Positions 1 to 11,234 of a stretch of 64,000 bases of DNA are shown in pieces. A program made the position numbers and the translations under genes. Origin of the DNA: Oreohelix idahoensis (taxonomy: Eukaryota > Mollusca > Gastropoda > Stylommatophora > Oreohelicidae); assembly GCA_024509875.1 (NCBI GenBank), contig JAMPIV010006391.1, positions 372,001 through 436,000 on the forward strand, given 5' to 3'. The stretch's first letter is position 1, and each line of letters opens with the position of its first letter. The notes beneath the pieces were generated by a model, which made no database searches, was not told where the DNA came from, and saw nothing but the letters and a program-made list of their open reading frames with translations.

Positions 1-1020
1 TTGTCAGCTGCTGCAGAACCTTTGCGATCTCTACTACAGAATGAAACTCCGTATGAATGGTCAGAAGACTACCAACACATATTCAACCACTTGAAGACCC
101 TCATATCATCTGATGCATGCTTGAAATACTATGACATGCAAGCACCCACTTTTCTCATGGTTGATTCCAGTCTGAAAGGCCTAGGAGCAGCACTTTTGCA
201 ACCAGACAAAAATCCTGAAGGACACTATGCCAAAGAACTTCGTCCTGTAGCTTACGCAAGCAAATCATTAAGTTCTGGCGAAAAGAAACTTGCAAACATT
301 GAAAGAGAAATGCTAGCTGTACGTTTTGGAATCAAACGCTTCCACACATTTCTTTTCAACCGCCCATTTACAATTCTCTCAGATCACAAGCCACTTGAGA
401 TGATTCATAAAAAACCAATAGCTTCAGCACCACCACGACTACAAGCTCTGTTATTGAAAACACAAGGTTATGATTTTAATATTCAGTATATCCCAGGAGA
501 GGATATAGGTCTTGCAGATGCTCTCAGCAGACTACCAAACACCAACAAGACAGCAGATCTTACCCCAAACATCAAAGTTGATTTTGTCAAGTTTAGCGAT
601 AATCGGCTTGAACACATCAGAGAAGACACAATGAGAGATCCTATCCTTAACTCTCTCAAAGAACTGATATACCATGGATGGCCAAGCTCTATCAGGGAAG
701 TTCCAACACACATCCGTCCATACTACTCGATGAGGGACGAGTTAAGCATCGAAGATGGTCTGATCCTTAAAGGAGATCGCATTGTTGTACCAGAAACACA
801 ACGCGATATCATCCTTAAACAGCTCCATAATAGTCACCTTGGTATTGTGAAGACACAACTGAGAGCAAAGAAAGATGTTTACTGGCCACAGATAAACAAG
901 GACATAGAAACACTATGTCAAAACTGTTCAATTTGCCAAGAACATGCAAATAGGCAGTGCAGAGAACCTCTCATACCATCAGACATACCATTGAGCCCTT
1001 GGAAGCATTATAGGAACTGA
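1..1020 (+). pseudogene. pol: Gypsy pol fragment: RT end, RNase H and integrase zinc finger
   Basis: This 339-codon frame is open at the window edge, so its first codon is not a real start. Residues 18-175 are a Ty3/gypsy RNase H: an aspartate in MVDSS, glutamate in REMLAV, aspartate in LSDHKPLE and the final aspartate in GLADALSRL. Residues 275-315 hold the integrase HHCC zinc finger (LHNSHLG followed by CQNCSICQ). The frame stops at 1018 just where the core should begin (after SPWKH), and the core continues in another frame. A 1- or 2-base lesion near 1010 is the simplest reading. No nearby gene suggests domestication. Confidence 0.87.
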
Positions 1021-1935
1021 ATCATTTCTCAATCGACAATAATGACTATCTTATTATTGCTGATTACTACAGCAAATTTCCCATCATTGAGAAACTTCCA
1101 CAACCCTCACCATCAGCTGTTATTGCAGACATTACAAAGAAGTATTGCAGCATGTTTGGCATCCCAGATGAAATTAGATCAGACAACGGTTCACATTTCT
1201 CAGGTCAAGCATAACAGAAACTTCACTAAGGACTGGAAGATCAAACACACAACATCATCACCTAGATACCCTAAATCTAATGGTTTCATTGAGAGACATT
1301 GTAGATACAAACTATCAAGTCAATCATGAAGAAAACAAGAACAGAGGATGTACACCTGGAAAATCACACTCTTGAGATGGAGAACAACACCGGTAGACAG
1401 TAAGATCGACAGTCCAGCAGAACTTATGTTAGATAGAAGAATTAAAGACCTCCTACCATCTAAGGTCCACTTCCGTCCACAACATAGAGACAGCACATAT
1501 GATCAACTTCAGCATCGTCAGCAAGTTCAGAAATTCAACTATGACAAATGTGCTAAAGACTTACCACCATTATATCCTGGTCAGCATGTGACTACCTACA
1601 ACCACAACAATGACACATGGTCAAAAGCAACAATCATTTCCAGAAACCCTGAACCCAGGAGCTATACTTTAATACCAGACAGCAGCAGCAACCTCCTGAG
1701 GCGAAACAGAGTGGACATAAGAGAAATCCCACAGAATACAACAGAACAGAGAATTCCCATGCTTTCAACAGACAATGCAGTAACTCCAGACCGTGGTGCC
1801 CCACAAAACCAACGAGCGCCAAGGCCGAAATCACAACCAACTCAAGCTAAACCAGGGACTTCCGCAGAACCACCAGCACTTTACACCACTCGTTCTGGCC
1901 GTACAGTGACACCTCCCAGCCGATACAGACAGTGA
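1021..1935 (+). pseudogene. pol: Gypsy integrase core and C-terminal tail, frameshifted
   Basis: In one frame from about 1045 the sequence reads YLIIADYYSKFPIIEKL and later DEIRSDNGSHFSGQ, which are the first and second aspartate blocks of a DDE integrase. The frame then shifts, and YPKSNGFIERH carries the catalytic glutamate. From 1348 a 195-codon frame gives the C-terminal region, including PAELMLDRR and a terminal YTTRSGRTVTPPSRY motif typical of this gypsy group. At least two frameshifts separate the three blocks, so no integrase can be made from this copy. The domain follows RNase H, as in ordinary Ty3/gypsy pol. Confidence 0.85.
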
Positions 1936-2024
1936 CATATATATACTCACACTGAGCATTACACATACTTATCCTTTCTCACATGAAACATTTCGTTGGA
2001 AATGTTTGCGCACATTTTTTTTTT

Positions 2025-2038
2025 CAAAAAAGGGGGGA
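2025..2038 (+). other. Polypurine tract of the first gypsy element
   Basis: A T-run is followed by AAAAAAGGGGGGA directly before the TG of the LTR. This is the expected plus-strand primer for reverse transcription. Confidence 0.75.
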
Positions 2039-2223
2039 TGTAATATAATACATTAATAATACGAACCACACATTGTAATAATATGCGAATCTTCACATGT
2101 ACAATATCCTGTAAATAAACATGGCTACAAACTGAACATGCTTTTACTGAGTGCCTTCTGAAACATGTGTGTGCTTGTGTAGATGACGAGGTAATGCTTA
2201 TATACATACATCATAACATTACA
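2039..2223 (+). repeat. Short 3' LTR of the first gypsy element
   Basis: The 185-bp segment begins TGTAAT and ends ATTACA, a perfect 6-bp inverted terminal repeat with TG...CA ends. It sits directly after a polypurine tract. An AATAAA signal lies near 2115. The matching 5' LTR is outside the window, so the call rests on the ends, the tract and the position after pol. Confidence 0.78.
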
Positions 2224-2440
2224 AAGGCCTGGTGGTTCTAGTTATATAACGGACTGTAACAGATATTTAATTGACTTTCATCTGTTAAAAGTCATATGCA
2301 TTGTAAGAACAGCATCAGACCTTCTCATTCCCAGCCACTATATATTAACATTCGTTCGTGTTAAATATTGTTTGACTATATTATGCAGTTCCCTAGGTCT
2401 GTCTATTCTCAACACCTCTTGTATATTTATAGGTAAGTTG

Positions 2441-3510
2441 GATAATAATAATAATAATAATAAATTCTTTAAGCACCAAACACGGCGCATAAGGCAGAAA
2501 CCAGTGCTCTCCAGGTTGTACGTTGTGACGCCACTCCTCTTAGCTCTTGCACATTGTTTAATCCCAACGTTCTTCCTTCTCTTATTATTGTTCTTCTGAG
2601 TGTTTCTTTTGGTCTTCCTTTTTTCCTCTTACCCTCAGGAACCCAAGTGAGTGCCTGCAATGGTATTCTGTTGTTTTGCATTCGTAGGACATGACCGATA
2701 TATGACCATCGTCTTTTCCTTATATAGTTGGAGACATATTTCTGCCTAGAGTCTTCTCTTATTTGTCGATTAATCTTGAATTCTTTCCAACTGATGTTCA
2801 TGAGTTTTCTAAGACATTTGTTCTCGAATGTATTCAGCTTGTTCTCCAATGATTTTGTTATTTTCCAACTCTCACAGCCGTATGTTAACACTGAGATAAC
2901 ATTTGAATTAAACAGACGAAGCTTGGTATGTATATTCAATGATCGTAATTTCCAAATGTTAGATAATCTATTGAAGGCGCTAGCTGCCAAAGCAATTCTA
3001 GTATGAATTTCTCTTGTTGTGTCACCATCCTGAGTCATTTTACTGCCTAAATAATCGAAACTTTCAACTTTCTGTAGTTTTTCCCCGTTCAGGATGATAT
3101 TAAAGGTCTCGTTAGAAAAGTTCATAACTTTAGTTTTAGAGGCATTTATTTGGAGACCTATTTTAACCGAAAGATGACACAAATTATTTACTGCTTCTTG
3201 GGATTGTCTGGGTGTTGAACTTAAGAATGCTAAATCATCTGCGAAATCCAGGTCCCCCAGGAATTTTCCATTTGTCCATTTTATACCTAATTGTTCATTG
3301 TGGATATAGTTTCTCATAACCCAATCAATAGCTATTCCAAAAAGTGGTGGTGACATAATACAGCCTTGTTTCACCCCTGTTTCTACTGTAAACCATTCTG
3401 TATTCCCTTTATTTGTTCTAACACAACATCTTGCATTGTCATATAGCGCTTTGATTATATTGTTGGATGCTTGCAAATAATCTAATATTGGTATCGGGAC
3501 TAGCATTAAC
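2441..3510 (-). mobile_element. 5'-truncated LINE with a (TTA)n tail
   Basis: The element reads on the minus strand. It ends, in its own sense, in a short TTA repeat (2443-2462 on the plus strand), a typical simple-repeat LINE tail. The 5' end is cut inside the RT near 3506 and borders an A-run at 3511-3525. No target duplication could be matched. Confidence 0.8.
2469..3506 (-). pseudogene. LINE reverse transcriptase, C-terminal two thirds
   Basis: This 345-codon frame encodes the RT palm and thumb. GVKQGCIMSPPLFG marks the primer-grip side, and LDFADDLAFL is the catalytic block with FADD. Then follow FDYLGS, a YGCESW thumb block, and the conserved end RRWSYIGHVLRM with GKRKKGRPKETLRRT. Endonuclease and RT fingers are missing, so it is a truncated copy, although the frame has no stop. 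The tail motifs resemble RTE/Nimb-like LINEs; I would not fix the clade without a tree. The apparent start methionine is only the first one after the truncation. Confidence 0.83.
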
Positions 3511-5007
3511 GAAAAAAAAAAAAAAAGATCCGATTATATTTATAAACGACGGTATTTTAATGAATGAGGTTACTCTATCAACTACCAGATGTGTTGATCC
3601 TTTGTAAATCTCATTGTGGTTTGTAAAACGAGGGAACATAAGGCAAAATGTTATTCCTTAGTACTACACCGTCTGTTCGTAGGCCATTTCTTAATAGAAC
3701 AAAAGTAGTCCAAGGTTAGGACTTTACTGGCAGTCTTCAAACTTGCGGACATGCGACCTAACATACAAGTTCAAAAGGTTATTGCCCGAAAATCGAGCGA
3801 TAAACTTACATAATGCTGCTCCGTTCCCAAAGAGCCACACAATATACAAGTCCTACTTATTGTTTGATAATAAATATTTTTACGTGCTTTTAAACGCGTA
3901 CATTTTGTGTTTGTATTTTGAAAGAGTTGATGGGCATTTTGCTTTTTCTTTCATCTTTGCTGTTGTTTTCACCGTGAACAGCTACAAAGATGCTGAGTAG
4001 CCCTTTTTTTTAAACCACGGAGTTGTGGATTAACAAACCGTCATACTGCTTATTTTTAAACTTTTTTTTTGTTTGTTAGTTGAAGTATCCCGTTCAACCC
4101 TTGAGGGTTATAATTAGGACATATGGTGTAATAAATTCAAGAAAATAAAATCAGATTTCCAATATCTAAATATAGTACCTTCTTGCCCACTCCACTCAGT
4201 CCAAATAGAGTAAATCAAAACCAAATTTGTATGAATGTTTTTGTGTGTGACCTCCAATTTCCAAGAATCAAACAAACAATAAACATAAAAAAATAAACGA
4301 ATTTAAAAAATAATAATATAAACGCCATATTCAAGTCCACATGGTACAGAGAACACGCAGGTCACATAAAAGATGATCTAGGCGAAACCAGGTCATCATT
4401 TTCCGCTTACGCAATGGTCACAATAGGTTGAGGTAACATCTATATCACAAGTGCAGAATAGGTCCAACAGGTCTCTGCACCTGTGTCAACAACCCCATGA
4501 CAGCCGAACATCTGCTGCAGTGCTGCCCATATACTGCAGTGAACGGAGATGCATATGGCAACAACACACTTCTCTCCACGAAAAACGTTTTGGAGATGTC
4601 AGGAACCTTGAGTTGACTACTGCCTTTATTAGAGTCATTAATGTAGAATTCTGAGGGCGAATGAAGAAAAAGAATTATTTTTAAGTTATGATTTCTTCTA
4701 TTTCTGTTCGTCCATGTGCCCGGTGTCTTCCTGTTGTCATAACCACATGTGTTGGGCAATTTTATACTCTTATAACCGTCGCATGAAAATTTAATTAATA
4801 GTAGGTAAAGTTTGACAGCTGCAGAGAGGTGAGGGACGTTAGTGCACACAGACGTTTGATAGTGATGCGCAAGAGAGATAGACAGAAGGCACAGGCTGAG
4901 TCAGTGAGTTCTTCACAAAGAAAACCACACACACCGCTCTTCTTGTTTTCTCTGGCGACAATATTACTCTTTTGCACACACTGTGTCACTCACAAATAGT
5001 AGGAAAA
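3511..5007. other. Stretch without a supported gene
   Basis: An A-run follows 3511. The rest is AT-rich and only short frames are present, none with a recognisable motif. I see no repeat shared with other parts of the window. Confidence 0.6.
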
Positions 5008-5391
5008 AGAAGTAAAGTTAGATTGAGGATATGGTAGTCTGAACAGAGCGAACAATACTATTACGGCTAACAGAAGTAAAGTTAGATTGAGGATATGGTA
5101 GTCTGAACAGAGCGAACAATACTATTACGGCTAACAGAAGTAAAGTTAGATTGAGGATATGGTAGTCTGAACAGAGCGAACAATACTATTACGGCTAACA
5201 GAAGTAAAGTTAGATTGAGGATATGGTAGTCTGAACAGAGCGAACAATACTATTACGGCTAACAGAAGTAAAGTTAGATTGAGGATATGGTAGTCTGAAC
5301 AGAGCGAACAATACTATTACGGCTAACAGAAGTAAAGTTAGATTGAGGATATGGTAGTCTGAACAGAGCGAACAATACTATTACGGCTAAC
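5008..5391. repeat. Tandem array, six identical 64-bp units
   Basis: The unit starts AGAAGTAAAGTTAGATTGAG and ends TTACGGCTAAC. Copies begin at 5008, 5072, 5136, 5200, 5264 and 5328, and I see no base difference among them. Such identity points to very recent expansion or ongoing homogenisation. The unit has no reading frame of note. Confidence 0.95.
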
Positions 5392-5464
5392 ACAGTTTAT
5401 TTCAATTTAGAAATGTAAATAAATCAATAAAATCTTTACAGCAAAAAAAAAAAAAAAAAAAAAA
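5392..5464 (+). other. Retroposed polyadenylated transcript end
   Basis: Two AATAAA signals (5418-5423 and 5426-5431) are followed 12 bases later by a run of 22 A residues (5443-5464). This is the layout of a cleaved, polyadenylated mRNA end copied back into the genome. The 64-bp array directly upstream may be part of the same retrocopy. The source transcript is not recognisable. Confidence 0.5.
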
Positions 5465-6173
5465 TTATCACGAGAAAACAAACTCACAACAATTTGATGA
5501 TTTTCAAGAAGAAAAAATATTACACAAACAGTGAAAAAAGATGATGAATGAATTGTGTTAGTAAAGTTCCCGGCGGGCCTGATAACATCTTAGGCTTTGC
5601 TGGAAATGTGTGAAATACTGTTTGTGTGAAAACGAATGGTTGTTTCTTTGTTCCTTTGGTGTGAATGTTGGAAACAGCTTATATCCTGGTGTTCTCTTGG
5701 AAAAATAACGTGATCCAATGCTTTGAAATTAACTTCAGTGCTCGAATCAGGGATCCACAAAACGGGCACAGAATCTGAACACGATTTTATAAATCCAAGA
5801 TTGGTGTAACGTATCCACAATTGATGAGATATCCACAGATAACGAATTTGCTTCCAAAGGTGGGATGGAGGGTTATAATGGGTGGAGTATAGGAGGGGTG
5901 ATGTTTGGCGTTGAGAATCTTTGACGTAATTTAAGGGAATTATGATGACTAGTGACGAAGACTTATATGTCCACTGGAAGGGCTATGTAACCTGTTTTCA
6001 GCAATAAGAGACAAGACTTGGCAGGTTGCACTGCATATATCTGTTAGACAAAACAAAAATGCATGTCTAACTACTCTTCTGCTGCAACACGCAGATTACT
6101 ACCGTTACAATTTAAGCAGTGTCATCAGCGTAGGCCTGTTGGTATCCATGCATGCGTCTCTCCGTCTCGTTCT
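5465..6173. other. Stretch without a supported gene
   Basis: Only short frames without motifs are present, and no repeat matches elsewhere in the window were seen. Confidence 0.55.
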
Positions 6174-6181
6174 TAAAATAG

Positions 6182-6452
6182 ATTTTTTTTTTAACCAGCG
6201 GCACTTGGGCTTTCAGCCCTTCGGCCCAATGACATGTCATTGCGAGGCTGGGGAGCCTGTGGACTTTCCTTTCAACCCGGTCAGGAGTTTCGCTCCTTCC
6301 CATCCACAGAGGGTTTATCTCAGGAGCCGTTCAGGTTATTCAGTCAAAATCCCGGTCGATGACACTCTTTCAAATGCCCACGCCCGGGCTTGAACCTTGA
6401 ACACCTGATCACCAACGCAATGTGGTACCCATTACACCAGCGCGGCTCCCCC
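6182..6452 (-). mobile_element. tRNA-derived SINE with 8-bp target duplication
   Basis: Read on the minus strand the element starts GGGGAGCCGCGCTGG at 6452. It has an A-box-like TGGTGTAATGGG (6428-6439) and a B box GGTTCAAGCCC (6386-6396) that matches the Pol III consensus. It ends in a 10-base A tail (T-run at 6182-6192 on the plus strand). TAAAATAG flanks it on both sides (6174-6181 and 6453-6460). A tRNA-like head, a body unrelated to tRNA, an A tail and duplications together define a SINE mobilised by LINE machinery. I cannot name its family. Confidence 0.85.
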
Positions 6453-6460
6453 TAAAATAG

Positions 6461-7849
6461 GTTAATTAAACATTCCTGTTTACTATGAATGAATTCAGTT
6501 TGCCAGATTGCGTACATTCACAATAACAATACTGCCGTTTTGCTCCCATCCCGGTCAGCCGAGGAAAGGTCACATGAGGGTCGGCTACCGAAAGTGGGGT
6601 TTATTTTGTCTGCTCTCGCGGTCACTTCTTCTTTCCTTTCACCGTTCATAATAATATGCTCAAACATTAATATTACAAACATTGCAAAGTAAACTGATCA
6701 TTGTAATTATTTATGTTAGAAACATTGTAAAGTAATATCCCTTTAAAATACAAGCAGGGAAAATAAATGGACTTTTTGTAATCATTTATGAAACATACAT
6801 ATTAAAGTAAACACACTTAGACTTTCATCGTAATAGTAATATATTTCAAATCTAAATATTTGAGCTAATTTCCTATATACTGGAAAAGCGAATACATACC
6901 TGCACAGGAATGTAGTCTGTAATTTAATAAACTTGAGGGCACTTTGTTTGTTTAAAATCAAGTCTCCCTATGCAAAGTTTTACTTTATGAGACTAAGAAG
7001 TGCGTCTTGCTTCTTCAGTATGCTGAACACCCAGTGAAGTCTAAAACTAGTTTCTTTAAGAAAGAAAGAATTATTTTCGATTTACCCGCTACATTTTTAA
7101 GTTCCCACGATATGCACCTGCAAAATTATCGCCGCAAATTAGTTTGCATATTGAATGTCACGATCTCTGGTGCTGGGCGATTCTCTGTGTTCCGAACTCA
7201 AGGTATTAACAATGGGAAAGAAGACAGGTCATAAATATCTAGAAAGCCGAGTTGGACGCTGGCTTGACCGAAGTTTTACCCGAGTTCGGGTGGGAAAGGC
7301 AAGTGCGTGAGAAACATTTTTCAAAAAACTAAGGACAGTCAGAAAATAAAGCAATATACAGGATGGACAGAAAATTTCAAATAGGCAAATTATCTTCAAT
7401 CTGCGCAGTCCCGATCAGTTTACATCAAAGGATTTTTACACGTACATGAATTCCCATAAACTGGTTATAAAGCTGCGCTCCCGTTGGGTGGTGTTTAGTA
7501 CCTGACGGGACGGGCTAGATCATTGCTCTTCAACCTGGGCGGTACCGTCCACTAGTGAGCGATTTAAGCTTTCAGGTGGGTGGCAGAATAATTACGTGCT
7601 GTATTAAAAACATCCAAAATATACAAACTCAAATTTGTGACAGAATTTATGTGAAAAGAAAAAGTTACTATCATTTTAGAGAAAAGTATTTGAATTATGT
7701 ATTTTAAACTTTTAAGCTGCATTAATTTTTAACTATGTAAAATATTGTAATGTTACTGTAATCAAATATAAATTTGTAAAAACTTTATAAATTAAACTAC
7801 AAAATAAAAAGTTAAAAAAATATTTGTGAGATACGGCAAATAATATAGT
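6461..7849. other. Stretch without a supported gene
   Basis: The stretch is AT-rich with short frames only. I recognise no gene, repeat or RNA in it. Confidence 0.55.
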
Positions 7850-8222
7850 ACAAGATTGTTCCAAAACGATTTTATTCGTCGTGCCATGCTTTTGGTTGAA
7901 TAAACATTTATAACACATAAGGAAGGGAAACCCAAGGCCTGTAAACAGTAAATAAATATTAGACAAACATAAAGGTATGTTTTCAGGCACTCGTAAGAAA
8001 TAAAGAAGTAGAAAACTAGACAACAGAAAAACAACAGACGTGAGTGGCTTACCCAGGACTCGAACCCAGGACCTTCCGTGCGACAACCCCGCCTAGCTAT
8101 GCAAGCGTATCACACTATCCCCCCTGCCATTTAGGCATCACCAAAAGATGACACGGGTATTGAACATACATAAAACAAGATTGTGCCAAAACGTTTTTGT
8201 TCAACGCGCCACGATATTGGTT
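7850..8222. repeat. Diverged direct repeats flanking a tRNA-like segment
   Basis: About 48 bases from 7850 (ACAAGATTGTTCCAAAACG...) recur from 8175 (ACAAGATTGTGCCAAAACG...) at roughly 80 percent identity by eye. The tRNA-like sequence lies between them. The arrangement could be an old tandem duplication or two copies of one repeat. Confidence 0.55.
8051..8118 (-). ncRNA. tRNA-like Pol III promoter remnant (SINE head)
   Basis: On the minus strand TTGCATAGCTAGG resembles an A box (8093-8105). About 26 bases downstream GGTTCGAGTCC (8057-8067) is a perfect B box. The T stem has one mismatch, and I cannot fold a convincing acceptor stem or anticodon arm. It is therefore read as a decayed tRNA-derived repeat and not a working tRNA gene. 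Confidence 0.5.
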
Positions 8223-9480
8223 CACCGGTGCACACAGCCTCTGTGACAGGGTTGCCAATTTGTTTTTGGTTTTTTTTTTTTTTGACGCCAAATTCCATAA
8301 ATTTGGCTTTTTTTTTTTAACTATTTGGCTTTACTTTTTAGCTTTTTTTTTGTGATGGTGCTTGGCTTTTTTTTTCACAGTTGTCATCCGGCAACCATGC
8401 TCTGTGACTCAGTCGAAACGTATATTGCTGGTGCGGGGTATTGCCATTGATGAGATTTCTGATTTTTTCGTATTATTATTATTGTGTTGTGACTTTGAAT
8501 AATTTGTGCAACAAATATTGAATCCATGTCTCAAAAAAAAAAGAAATATCCTCGTGGCTATTTACCAGAATATCTGAAGATGGTGTGATAAACGAGCGCC
8601 AAAGCCTTATCGCTCTATCTTTTCCTACATCTCTCTTAGTTTATTTTCTTCCACATTTGTGCTCTTTCATTCCACGTTGGCTCTTTCATCGTTTTCTAGT
8701 ATCTTTTTAATCACGACTGGACTGTAAACTGTAATCTTTATTATTCGTGATTTCATTTAGACCTCCACCTTGCATTATCTTTTGAAGTCTACATTGCCTC
8801 GTGATAAATCTGGGGAAACACATCTGGTTTCATCAAAATCAAACACCTGGGCATGGTACAATTTCTTTGGACTATTGTTTACATTGAGGATGGCGCGGCT
8901 GACACAAAAGATTAGGCTAAGCCGTTGTTTAAACACAACACGGTCACTGTCGCAGAGAGTTTTATGATCAATAAATTTTCTATATTTTCTTTTCTTTTCT
9001 ACCCGTGTCCTCTACTTTATTATCGCTCTTTTATCATTTTCCGGTTTTTGCATTCGTTCGTTTGCGACAAAATATTACTTTCCCATTCTGACTTTGCCGT
9101 TTCTTTTCTCATACTAGTAACGCATTTTATTGCGTAATATGTCAGTCCCTGGACGAGACGAAATAGTGTGAGAATTCGTCTAGTCAGACATAGAGAGCAG
9201 ACATTTGTCTACATTTTCATCTGACACGAGTTTTCTTCGGCTAAGTTTCTCGGCGTGAGGTGTGGAAACTGCCATCTGCATCGCTCAGAATTGAGACATG
9301 TCGGAGTGAGGTGTGAAGACGCGTTTTGGCAGTTATGGCCAGCGTCTAAGGGAATGTGAAGTGTTAAGAGGAAAGGGGGAGACGGGGGTTTGTGAAAATA
9401 GTGCGCATCCTTTGTCTGTTTAAGATATAAACCAGAGTTTTAGACTTCATTCTTTCAGTACTCCGCAGTCAAGACTAGAA
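8223..9480. other. T-rich low complexity, then no supported gene
   Basis: From 8266 to 8390 the plus strand has T-runs separated by TTTGGC words. Downstream I see only short frames without motifs. A TATAAA-like box lies near 9427 but leads to no recognisable gene. Confidence 0.45.
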
Positions 9481-9484
9481 CGAT

Positions 9485-9602
9485 CTAGCGTTCGATTCCT
9501 AAAGATCTCTGTTGATAGAAGCATCATTTAGTTGGTCGATTGCCACCTAGCTTTCGATTTCTAAAATCTCTGTTAATAGAAGCATCATTTAGTTGGTCGA
9601 AG
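9485..9602. repeat. Imperfect tandem duplication of about 58 bp
   Basis: The unit holding TCTCTGTTGATAGAAGCATC and TTTAGTTGGTCGA appears twice in succession, with a few substitutions and one deletion. Nothing else in the window resembles it. Confidence 0.7.
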
Positions 9603-11160
9603 TGGATTTAGTTCTTAGTAGTTCTGTGTTGAGGTAAATATATTATATATCTAGTAGTGTTGAGTGATTCAGTGATAACCGCTTATTTCATTTTACTAGT
9701 TAGATTTCTGTGCAGAAGTAATTAAATTTATGAGTCTGTTATATTCTCCAGCTGACGTGTTTCAGTGGATAGCAAAATAAATTATAATTTCTAGCTTAAA
9801 CTCATGCAGCTATAAATAAATTTGATTAAATTGCTAGTAATTTATCGAGAATATTTTAAACGAACTTATAACTGCACTGATTCATCATTGAGTATTGACG
9901 AAATACGTTGTATTTCTAATTCATGATGACTGATTTTATGAATATATAACTTATTTCACGGGATTTTTAAACGATCAGACAAGCTCTTCGCTTGCAGTTT
10001 ATAATGTAAGTTATAACCGAGGAATAGTATGTATTAGTATTTTATATGTTGTTTTCTCTTTATTCAGTGAAACTGGGGTAGCCCAACTTTACCAACGGTT
10101 TTAGTACAGAGTAATATCTGTGAAGAACAAAAACATGTTTTTCTTAAAGACTTGGGTGTATAAAGTAAAACCTGTCTGGCATTGCGCTGGCATCCGGAAC
10201 GACAGAGTATCCACTACATGAACTTTAAGATTAAATGAAGTAACGGGCCCATCGAGCCAGATTTAATTCTTCCTGAGAAAAACCTCAAGTACATTTCAGC
10301 CCTTGTGGCAAGTAAAATATTACTATCAGTAACATTCCGACGGAGTTCTGACTAGTTGTGGTGTGACCAAATAAAGTCCTATACTGAGAGAAGGCGCCGA
10401 CCTGACATTCCTAGTTACTAGAAATTCAAGCTATTGACACTTTGCTCGCCGTTAACGTTCGTGCCTGGACAATTTTAATGTGACAGAACCAGATATCCTA
10501 AAATAAGAATAACCAAGGAAACGTTCCATGAAGTAGTGAATTCAACCTATCTTTGTGGAGCTGGGGTTCCCTTGGTCAAGACTACCCTGGAGATTCTGTA
10601 TGTGCATGTCCTAAAAATTGTGTTTCCAGAAGTTGCTACCAAAGCTGTAAGTACGAATGCAAGCTAGTGATCACGGCTGACTGAATAGAGTGAATGCAGG
10701 ACTGAGCGATTCCGTTATTGTTGTATTTTGGCACCCATTTTGCTGTCTTAAATTTCTTTATGCAAGTTTTCGTTGCTAACAATATTTTCCTTACGATATA
10801 TCAGAGTATCAAAGTCTGTTCATACCTTTAAAGGGAAATCTTAGACTATAGCATATGTATCCGTGACTCTTTGGGGCTATCATTTTTCTTCTAACAGGAC
10901 TGTGGGCTATACATCGAGGGAAAAGATCATACCTCTGGGTCTATCATTCTTGTAGCAATTCATTGACTTTTTGACTATTTGTATATGTTTGATTTAGTTT
11001 TATGTGTTGTGATGGAATTTTATTATGATAATTAAAATTCACTTGAACGTAATCAGCGTGTCGGTCAGCTCGTTCCAAAATATCTATATAATCAGTGTTA
11101 TAGTTTTTCCACATTTGTGCGTCTAACTGTCGTCACTTGTGTGTGTGTGTGCACGTGAGT

Positions 11161-11234
<74 letters not shown>

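Larger units (their letters stand above)
1..2223 (+). mobile_element. 3' part of a decayed Ty3/gypsy LTR retrotransposon, normal domain order
   Basis: The window opens inside pol. Domains run RNase H, integrase zinc finger, integrase core, integrase tail, then a polypurine tract and a short LTR ending at 2223. This is the usual Ty3/gypsy order and contrasts with the other LTR elements in the window. Frameshifts near 1010 and around 1190-1215 break the integrase, so the copy is dead. The 5' part lies outside the window. Confidence 0.88.

Noticed and set aside
9140..10485. Possible solo LTR with TGTCA...TGACA ends, a TATAAA box near 9427 and AATAAA near 10369
   Set aside because: The flanking 5 bases differ (TAATA and GAACC), no partner copy exists in the window, and the distance between promoter and polyadenylation signals is large.
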